Assembly: GCF_009933255.1 (NCBI RefSeq)
Contig: NZ_MAEI01000002.1
Location: forward strand, 124,001-188,000
Origin: Enterococcus diestrammenae
GTDB lineage: Bacteria > Bacillota > Bacilli > Lactobacillales > Enterococcaceae
Direction of reading: 5' to 3'
DNA length: 64,000 nucleotides
Position numbers and translations under genes: made by a program. This document shows positions 58,454-64,000 of this stretch, one piece after another; within the stretch, counting starts at the first letter, position 1; every line of letters starts with the position of its first letter. The notes under the pieces are model-generated. The model was not told the DNA's origin. It searched no databases and saw only the letters and a list, made by a program, of their open reading frames with translations.

Positions 58454-59753
58454 CCTGCCTGAAAGTTGGCAAAAACGCTGGCGCGAAACCTTTACGACAG
58501 CTACCGAGATTCAAGAAGCCGTCTATCTTCCTTTACAAGAAGGCAAAAATGTCGTGGGAATTTCTCCAACAGGAAGCGGTAAAACCATCGCTTACTTGTT
58601 GCCATTGCTGCAAAAAGTGGCTAAAGGAGCAGGGTCACAGCTATTAATCGTAACTTCATCGCAAGAATTGGCTATGCAAGTAGCCGCGGTGGCGCGTACT
58701 TGGGGAGGGGATTTAGGCCTTCAGACAGCCACGGTTATCGGTGGTGCCAATCAAAAACGGCAGCAGGAAAAGCTGAAAACCCATCCAGAAATTATCGTTG
58801 GTACCCCTGGACGCCTGGTGGAATTAATGGATAATCGCAAGTTGAAAGCCCATCAAATTCGTTTTACAGTGCTAGATGAAGCCGATCAATTATTAGGATT
58901 GGCTGCTAAACCTTTGTTGTTGCGCTTAGTCAAACATCTGCCCCGTACTGGTCAATTAAGCTTTTTCTCGGCTACCGCTGACGCTGCGTTGGCAGAGATT
59001 GAAACATTGACAGCGCATCAATTAGAAGTGGTGGATGTGACAGCGACTGATACTAGCAAGGGGGAGGTCAAACATTGTTACTTAGTTTGGCCACAGCGTA
59101 AGAAAATCGATGCCCTCCGTCGGGTCTTAAATCAAAAAAATCAACGCTGTTTGATCTTCTTCAATGAACTAGCGGATTTAGGTGCAGCAGAAGAAAAATT
59201 ATTGTTTCATGGCTTACCAGTAGCCTCCTTGGCATCCGATCAAGGCAAGCTTTTGCGAAAACATTCCTTGACGGCTTTTCGGGAAGGAAAAGTTAGCGGT
59301 CTTTTGACTACAGATGTCGCCGCTCGTGGGTTGGATATTGAAGGATTAGATTTGGTGGTGAACGAAAGTATCCCTGTAGATGCCGCTAGTTATCTCCACC
59401 GTTCGGGTCGCGTGGGACGGATGGGTCGCAAGGGCTTGGTGGTCACCGTGATTGCCGAGTATCAACAAAAGGCATTACAAAAACTGGTAAAACATACGGG
59501 TATCCAGTTGCAAGAAATTTATTTGTACGAAGGTCGCTTTCAAATGGAGGCACCGGTCAAAGAAAAAGCCATGCCTACTGAAACTCACCATGAAGCAAAA
59601 CCTTCGCAACCTAAACAAGCCGGTATTACCAAAAGACAAACTACGCCTGAACTGAAAGAGAAAGCTTTACACACTGAAGGGCCAACGACCAAGCCTCGAC
59701 GATCGAAAAATCGTATCAAAAAACAAAAAGATAAAGGAAAAAGACGCAAATAA
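58440..59753 (+). CDS. DEAD-box RNA helicase
   Basis: A 437-residue ATP-dependent RNA helicase. Motif I is SPTGSGKT (42-49), motif II VLDEADQ, motif III SAT, motif V TTDVAARGLDIEG and motif VI HRSGRVGRMG. A strongly basic C-terminal tail (about 380-437) probably binds RNA. ATG 58440 follows TGAGGT; an in-frame codon at 58428 is possible. It resembles small cold-associated helicases (YfmL/CshC type), but the exact type is uncertain. Confidence 0.9.
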   Translation: MIQTNLPESWQKRWRETFTTATEIQEAVYLPLQEGKNVVGISPTGSGKTIAYLLPLLQKVAKGAGSQLLIVTSSQELAMQVAAVARTWGGDLGLQTATVIGGANQKRQQEKLKTHPEIIVGTPGRLVELMDNRKLKAHQIRFTVLDEADQLLGLAAKPLLLRLVKHLPRTGQLSFFSATADAALAEIETLTAHQLEVVDVTATDTSKGEVKHCYLVWPQRKKIDALRRVLNQKNQRCLIFFNELADLGAAEEKLLFHGLPVASLASDQGKLLRKHSLTAFREGKVSGLLTTDVAARGLDIEGLDLVVNESIPVDAASYLHRSGRVGRMGRKGLVVTVIAEYQQKALQKLVKHTGIQLQEIYLYEGRFQMEAPVKEKAMPTETHHEAKPSQPKQAGITKRQTTPELKEKALHTEGPTTKPRRSKNRIKKQKDKGKRRK

Positions 59754-59766
59754 GCGTCTTTTTTTT
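59740..59766 (+). terminator. Terminator of the DEAD-box gene
   Basis: AAAGACGC (59740-59747) pairs exactly with GCGTCTTT (59754-59761) across the stop codon, followed by T. Confidence 0.9.
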
Positions 59767-59842
59767 GCGATTATCAGGAAATTCTCATTTGTGTAGACGT
59801 TATCAAAACTTAAAATAGCGCTACTGTGTAAAAAAATGGCAG

Positions 59843-59871
59843 TTGTCTTTCTATGGCAGACAAGGTATGAT
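59843..59871 (+). promoter_or_regulatory. Promoter of the sigma-54 activator gene
   Basis: TTGTCT (59843-59848), a 17-bp spacer and TATGAT (59866-59871). TTGTCT/AGACAA forms an inverted repeat over the -35 and spacer. Confidence 0.7.
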
Positions 59872-59914
59872 AAAATTACTGTGTAATAATGAAATTTCCA
59901 TGAAGGAGACCAGC

Positions 59915-62632
59915 ATGAATTCAAGGAAAGAAGAAATTCTCCATACGTTGGAGATGCGTAAACAAGGAATGACGGCGGTACAATTAGCGGAAATGTTGAC
60001 GATTGACCGTAGCAATGTTAGCCGATATCTCAATGAGCTCGCCAAAGAAAAGCGCGTACGTAAAATTAATGGCCGGCCGGTGATCTATGAACCTCTGACG
60101 GAAGAAGAAGTTCACGTGGATACCTCTTCTGCTGTTTCTTTTGATTCCTTAGTGGGAGTGGAAGGTTCTCTCAAAGTTGCCATCCAACAGGCGAAAGCTG
60201 CCATTTTATATCCACCACGAGGCCTACATACCATCGTTTTTGGGGAAACGGGGACAGGGAAATCCTTGTTTGCGGAATGTATGTATCAGTTTGCTTTAGA
60301 CTCCCATACGATCGCGTCAGATGCCCCCTTCGTTTCCTTTAACTGTGCGGATTATGCCCAAAATCCGCAATTGTTATTCGGTCATATCTTTGGGATTAAA
60401 AAAGGTGCTTATACGGGGGCCGAAGCTGACAATCCGGGATTGATTGCCAAGGCCGATGGGGGGATTTTGTTTCTTGATGAAATCCACCGCCTGCCACCAG
60501 AAGGGCAAGAGATGCTCTTTACCTTCATTGATAAAGGCGTTTACCGACCTTTAGGTGAAAGTGTCGAGACATATGAAGCTTCCGTACAAATCATTGGAGC
60601 CACCACGGAATCTTCAGATAATTTTTTGACCACCTTTAATCGCCGGATTCCCGTGTCCATCACCATGCCTAGCTTGTCAGAACGTTCGTTAGATGAGCGC
60701 TATGAAATTATCACTTTATTTATCAAGCAAGAAGCCAACCGCTTGATTCAACGGATTGAAGTGGAAAAAGCCGCGATTTTGTCTTTTATGCTCTATGATG
60801 CGGAAGGAAATATTGGACAGGTTAAGCGGGATTTGAAATTGGTGTGTGCAAAAGCCTTTCTTCATTATCGAACTCACAAACAGCAGAGTTTGCTAATCAG
60901 AAAAGAAGACTGCTCTTTACAAGTCCAAAAAGGTCTTTTAAAAGTCAAAGAAGTCTCCGATCGACTGGATCAGTTTTTAGAAGGTAAAGGTGAATATTTA
61001 AGCTTTGAACCAGGGGAGGCCGAAGTCGTTTGGTCCCATGATCCTGAGCGCAATATGCAAGTCTACAATGCCATTGAAGCCAAAGTTTCTGATTTAGCCG
61101 AAACAGGAGTGACCACCATCGACTTGGAAAAGTTGATCATGAAAGACGTGGACGCTTATTTTGAAACGTATGTGGAACAATTAGCCGAACATTCGATTCA
61201 CAAAGATTTACTACCACCAGATTTATGGCGTCTTACCAACAAACTCTATGATACAGCGGAAAAACGCTTGGATCGGAAATTCAATGAAAAAGCGCGTTTT
61301 GCGTTTGCCTTGCACTTACAAAGCACTATTGAGCGTCTCCACGAAGGGCATCCTATCGTTCATCCGGATCTCAACAACGTCCGTAAGCATTTGAAAAAAG
61401 AATTTCAAGTGGCACTAGATCTTTCTTCTATTATAGAAGAAGAATGCCAAGTCGAAATTCCCTTTGATGAAATTGGCTTTATCAGTATGTTTCTTTCGAT
61501 TCAAGTTTGTGATACTGGCAAGCCCATGACAGAAGGCGTTTCGGTAGTGGTATTGATGCATGGCAAGGCCACTGCCACTAGCATGTTGGAGGCAGCCCAG
61601 GAACTGTTAGGTACTAAAAGTGGGCATGGGATGAATATGCGCTTAGATATGGAAGTCCAAGAGATGTACCGTCAGCTATTAGAGCACGTCTTAGCCAATA
61701 AAGACAAACTGAAAAATGGCCTCTTATTATTGACGGATATGGGTTCTTTAAATTCGTTTGCGGATCTGATTTTTAAAGAAACCGGTATTCGGACAAAGGC
61801 TATTTCTATGACTAGCACCATGATTGTTGTTGAAGCCTTGCGCATGGCGGATATCGGTCGCAGCTTGGAAGACATTTATCAAAATATTATGCAATCCTTC
61901 CGTTCCATCATTCGAGACAATAGCCATGTACCGGTTTCTGAGAATAAGCTGAAAAAAGCGGTCGTGGTGACTTGTTTCACTGGTGAAGGGGTTGCAAATA
62001 AGCTTTATCAGCGAATTGAACCCATTGTCGATCAACAAGCTGTTGAAATTATCCAGATGCAATTTATTGAGCGGCAGGTTTTTATCCAGCATATTGATTC
62101 ATTGATGGAAGAATACGAAATCAAAGCCATCTGCGGGACCGTGGAAATTGAGTATCAGAACATTCCCTTCTTTTCCGCCTACGAAGTCTTTGACAATGAA
62201 CGATTAAAAGTCTTGCAACGGGTGATTTCAGATGAAGTACCGATGAAAAAAATTATCGCCTCATTAGAAAACACCTTGACGGAAGTTCCGGACGTTTCGG
62301 GATTATTGATCAAATTACAACGAGCATTGCGCACGATTCAGGAGCAAATGCACGCAGTGGTGGAACCTAGTGTGGAAGCCGGCATTTTAGTCCATATCGC
62401 CTTTTTGGTAGATGGTATCCTGAAAGGGGAAGCTACCCGGACGTTCCAAGAGCTACCAGCTTTTGTCAAAAAATATCGTCTTGAAAATGATTTAGTCACC
62501 ACGAATTTGATGCCTTTGGAAAAAGATTATCAAATGCAGTTACCAGAAGATGAAATTGCCTTTTTGACGCAGATGCTTTTGGAAAATAAATTGCAATCAC
62601 CTTTTAAATTTACACAGAATATTAGTGTGTAA
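59915..62632 (+). CDS. celR: Sigma-54-dependent PTS-regulated activator (LevR/CelR family)
   Basis: A 905-residue activator of a sigma-54 promoter. Order: N-terminal helix-turn-helix (1-60), AAA+ domain with Walker A GETGTGKS (110-117) and the sigma-54 contact loop GAYTGA (164-169), PRD1 (His467), EIIA-Man-like domain (His549 in LMHGKATATS), EIIB-like domain (Cys687 in VTCFTGEG) and PRD2 (His827). HPr and EIIB phosphorylate such histidines to tune activity. ATG 59915 follows AAGGAG; the in-frame ATG at 59843 overlaps the promoter. It sits directly ahead of a cellobiose-type PTS with a -24/-12 promoter, its evident target. Confidence 0.92.
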   Translation: MNSRKEEILHTLEMRKQGMTAVQLAEMLTIDRSNVSRYLNELAKEKRVRKINGRPVIYEPLTEEEVHVDTSSAVSFDSLVGVEGSLKVAIQQAKAAILYPPRGLHTIVFGETGTGKSLFAECMYQFALDSHTIASDAPFVSFNCADYAQNPQLLFGHIFGIKKGAYTGAEADNPGLIAKADGGILFLDEIHRLPPEGQEMLFTFIDKGVYRPLGESVETYEASVQIIGATTESSDNFLTTFNRRIPVSITMPSLSERSLDERYEIITLFIKQEANRLIQRIEVEKAAILSFMLYDAEGNIGQVKRDLKLVCAKAFLHYRTHKQQSLLIRKEDCSLQVQKGLLKVKEVSDRLDQFLEGKGEYLSFEPGEAEVVWSHDPERNMQVYNAIEAKVSDLAETGVTTIDLEKLIMKDVDAYFETYVEQLAEHSIHKDLLPPDLWRLTNKLYDTAEKRLDRKFNEKARFAFALHLQSTIERLHEGHPIVHPDLNNVRKHLKKEFQVALDLSSIIEEECQVEIPFDEIGFISMFLSIQVCDTGKPMTEGVSVVVLMHGKATATSMLEAAQELLGTKSGHGMNMRLDMEVQEMYRQLLEHVLANKDKLKNGLLLLTDMGSLNSFADLIFKETGIRTKAISMTSTMIVVEALRMADIGRSLEDIYQNIMQSFRSIIRDNSHVPVSENKLKKAVVVTCFTGEGVANKLYQRIEPIVDQQAVEIIQMQFIERQVFIQHIDSLMEEYEIKAICGTVEIEYQNIPFFSAYEVFDNERLKVLQRVISDEVPMKKIIASLENTLTEVPDVSGLLIKLQRALRTIQEQMHAVVEPSVEAGILVHIAFLVDGILKGEATRTFQELPAFVKKYRLENDLVTTNLMPLEKDYQMQLPEDEIAFLTQMLLENKLQSPFKFTQNISV

Positions 62633-62652
62633 GCGAAAAAGCAGTAGTGTGT

Positions 62653-62660
62653 GTTCGAAC
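62653..62660. promoter_or_regulatory. Candidate upstream activator palindrome
   Basis: GTTCGAAC is a perfect 8-bp palindrome about 60 bp upstream of the -24 element. It may be part of the activator binding site. Confidence 0.3.
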
Positions 62661-62665
62661 GATCT

Positions 62666-62705
62666 AGAGCAAAACCTTGATTTTACAAGGTTTTGCTCTT
62701 TTTTT
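62666..62705 (+). terminator. Terminator of celR
   Basis: AGAGCAAAACCTTG (62666-62679) pairs exactly with CAAGGTTTTGCTCT (62686-62699), followed by T. Confidence 0.93.
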
Positions 62706-62719
62706 AAGAAAAAGTAAAG

Positions 62720-62736
62720 TTGGCACGCTTCTTGCA
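62720..62736 (+). promoter_or_regulatory. Sigma-54 (-24/-12) promoter
   Basis: TTGGCACGCTTCTTGCA matches the RpoN consensus TTGGCAC-N5-TTGCA exactly. GG is at 62722-62723 and GC at 62734-62735, with the required 10 bp between. Predicted transcription start is near 62747, about 30 bp before the IIB gene. Confidence 0.95.
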
Positions 62737-62777
62737 TTATAGTTAAGTGTAAAATAAATGAGAAAGAGGTGAGGCGA

Positions 62778-63098
62778 ATGGCAAAGAAAACAATTATGTT
62801 GGTTTGTTCTGCCGGGATGAGTACCAGTTTGTTGGTAACAAAGATGCAAAAAGCTGCTGAAGCAAAAGGAATGGAAGCGGATATTTTTGCAGTATCAGCA
62901 TCTGATGCGGATAACAGCTTGGAAGAAAAAGATGTCAATGTATTGCTTTTAGGCCCGCAAGTCCGCTTTATGAAAGCTCAGTTTGAGCAAAAGCTGGCGC
63001 CTAAAGGAATTCCATTGGATGTCATCAACATGGCTGATTATGGCATGATGAACGGCGAAAAAGTTTTGGAACAAGCTGAAAAATTGATGGGGGAATAA
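62778..63098 (+). CDS. celA: PTS lactose/cellobiose-type EIIB
   Basis: A 106-residue cytoplasmic EIIB component with phospho-Cys10 in IMLVCSAGMSTSLLV. It passes phosphate from EIIA to the incoming sugar. ATG 62778 follows AGAGGTGAGG; an in-frame GTG at 62769 is less well placed. It is the first gene behind the sigma-54 promoter. Confidence 0.93.
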   Translation: MAKKTIMLVCSAGMSTSLLVTKMQKAAEAKGMEADIFAVSASDADNSLEEKDVNVLLLGPQVRFMKAQFEQKLAPKGIPLDVINMADYGMMNGEKVLEQAEKLMGE

Positions 63099-63167
63099 CC
63101 AACTCATCAGCACAAATCGTTGGCTAGCTAAAAACCGTCAGCGAGAATTATTTAAGGAGGAAGTCAC

Positions 63168-63488
63168 GTGGAAGATCAACCAAATTTGGAAGCCATCATG
63201 GGTCTCATCATGTATGGGGGTAACGCAAAAAGTGATGCTATGGAGGCTATCCAAGCAGCTAAACAAGGAGATTTCGAGTTGGCCGATCAAAAAATTGCCG
63301 ATGCTGAAAAATCTTTGACCGAAGCGCACCATGCCCAAACAGGGATGTTGACGCAAGAAGCACAAGGGGACCATGTCCAAGTGACCTTATTGACTGTTCA
63401 TAGTCAAGACCATTTGATGACGGCTATTGCCTTTACTGATTTGGCAAAAGAAATCATCGCCTTGTACCGTCGCATCGACGCTGAGTAA
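63168..63488 (+). CDS. celC: PTS lactose/cellobiose-type EIIA
   Basis: A 106-residue helical EIIA component that forms trimers, with phospho-His78 and the metal-binding Asp81 in TVHSQDHLMTA. It starts at GTG 63168 with AAGGAGG. It accepts phosphate from HPr and donates it to the neighbouring EIIB. Confidence 0.93.
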   Translation: MEDQPNLEAIMGLIMYGGNAKSDAMEAIQAAKQGDFELADQKIADAEKSLTEAHHAQTGMLTQEAQGDHVQVTLLTVHSQDHLMTAIAFTDLAKEIIALYRRIDAE

Positions 63489-63530
63489 ACCTCAGCTTTG
63501 GTGCCATAGCAAAAATGTGTGCGCTTTACC

Positions 63531-63593
63531 GGAGGACACGCTTGTTGGTTCGCGTGTGTTCCTAAAAATTGATATGAAGGAATTCTTTCATAT
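63531..63593 (+). promoter_or_regulatory. Two intercistronic hairpins between EIIA and EIIC
   Basis: ACACGC/GCGTGT (63536-63557) and a near-perfect 22-bp palindrome ATATGAAGGAA/TTCTTTCATAT (63572-63593) lie in the 137-bp gap. Neither has a T run. They may affect mRNA stability or set subunit ratios. Confidence 0.4.
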
Positions 63594-63625
63594 AAAATGG
63601 TTTTTCATAATTAGGAGGGAAAAAA

Positions 63626-64000
63626 ATGAACGGATTAACAGCCTGGATGGAGAAACACATCCTCCCGGTAGCTGCGAAAATCGGTGCACAAAAACACTTA
63701 GTTGCACTGCGTGACGCATTTATCGGAACAATGCCAGCAACAATGGCCGGTGCGGTCGCCGTAATGATCAATGCTATTATTCGAGATTTGCCAACTCAGT
63801 TTATCGATGGGTATGACGGAAATACAATTCCTGTCATTCGTGAAATCATCGGGGTCAATGGCTATGTATGGAACGGTACTTTAGCCGTTGCTGGTATCAT
63901 CTTCGCCTTTTCTTGGGGCTTCAACTTGGCTCGTGCCTACAAGGTCAATGACTTGGCCGGTGGTATCGTAGCGATTGCCGCTTTCTTGCAAGGTGTACAA
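63626..64000 (+). CDS. celB: PTS cellobiose-type EIIC, partial
   Basis: The first 125 residues of a membrane sugar-binding EIIC are present before the window ends. The opening GLTAWMEKHILPVAAKIGAQKHLVALRDAF and the following GTMPATMAGAVAVMINAII helix are typical of lactose/cellobiose-family EIIC. The ribosome binding site is TTAGGAGGGA. It completes the IIB-IIA-IIC operon under sigma-54 control. Cellobiose as the substrate is inferred. Confidence 0.9.
   Translation, partial: MNGLTAWMEKHILPVAAKIGAQKHLVALRDAFIGTMPATMAGAVAVMINAIIRDLPTQFIDGYDGNTIPVIREIIGVNGYVWNGTLAVAGIIFAFSWGFNLARAYKVNDLAGGIVAIAAFLQGVQ

Noticed and set aside
62597..62938. 113-codon minus-strand frame over the sigma-54 promoter
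   Set aside because: It spans the celR terminator, the -24/-12 promoter and celA, with no ribosome binding site.

Overview
The window is 64 kb of a low-to-mid GC Firmicutes chromosome, most probably an Enterococcus. This rests on the gene order zur-rpsU-yqeY-phoH-pgpH-ybeY-dgkA-era-recO-glyQS, on strong AGGAGG-type ribosome binding sites, on T-box and cre sites, and on PRD and sigma-54 PTS regulators. The species is not settled; the E. casseliflavus/gallinarum group is only a guess. I see no prophage, transposase, CRISPR array, rRNA or tRNA gene. About 57 genes fill the window and nearly all belong to recognisable families.

Layout. 0-7 kb: ndk, a two-gene ABC transporter, yneF and a heterodimeric ABC multidrug exporter. 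7-24.7 kb is a carbohydrate island. licT-bglP (antiterminator and beta-glucoside PTS) is followed by a divergent RpiR-family regulator and an operon of a GH4 enzyme, a HAD phosphatase and two tandem GH1 phospho-beta-glucosidases. Next comes an ABC sugar importer (two permeases and a lipoprotein, no ATPase) with its YesL/YesM/YesN-type accessory and two-component genes. 25-29.5 kb: MATE pump, trxB, pgcA. 29.5-35.6 kb: an ArsR-type metal sensor, hom-thrC-thrB (threonine) and metY-metA (methionine via O-acetylhomoserine). 35.8-47.7 kb: housekeeping block from a PPDK regulator and zur to T-box-controlled glyQS. 47.8-59.8 kb: assorted membrane, RNA-modification, cell-wall and small-protein genes. 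59.9-64 kb: a CelR/LevR-type sigma-54 activator followed by a cellobiose-family PTS (IIB, IIA, IIC) behind a textbook -24/-12 promoter; IIC runs off the window end.

Regulation can be read directly at many places: a LicT RAT/terminator switch and a cre-overlapped second promoter ahead of licT, two CTTTAATTTGTT direct repeats 21 bp apart ahead of the ABC importer, a T-box ahead of glyQS, a zur-box-like dyad, and a sigma-54 promoter. Hom supplies homoserine both to ThrB/ThrC and to MetA/MetY, so the two amino-acid blocks share a precursor.

The least explained parts are non-coding: two families of imperfect dispersed intergenic repeats (R1 at about 24.8, 43.4 and 55.7 kb; R2 at about 3.0, 10.2 and 55.6 kb), and a structured leader ahead of metY with a perfect 12-bp outer stem. 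No wholly new multi-gene system was recognised. The most unusual gene-level observations are the ATPase-less ABC importer with its own two-component system beside PTS-linked beta-glucoside genes, and a CzrA-type metal sensor with no metal transporter beside it.
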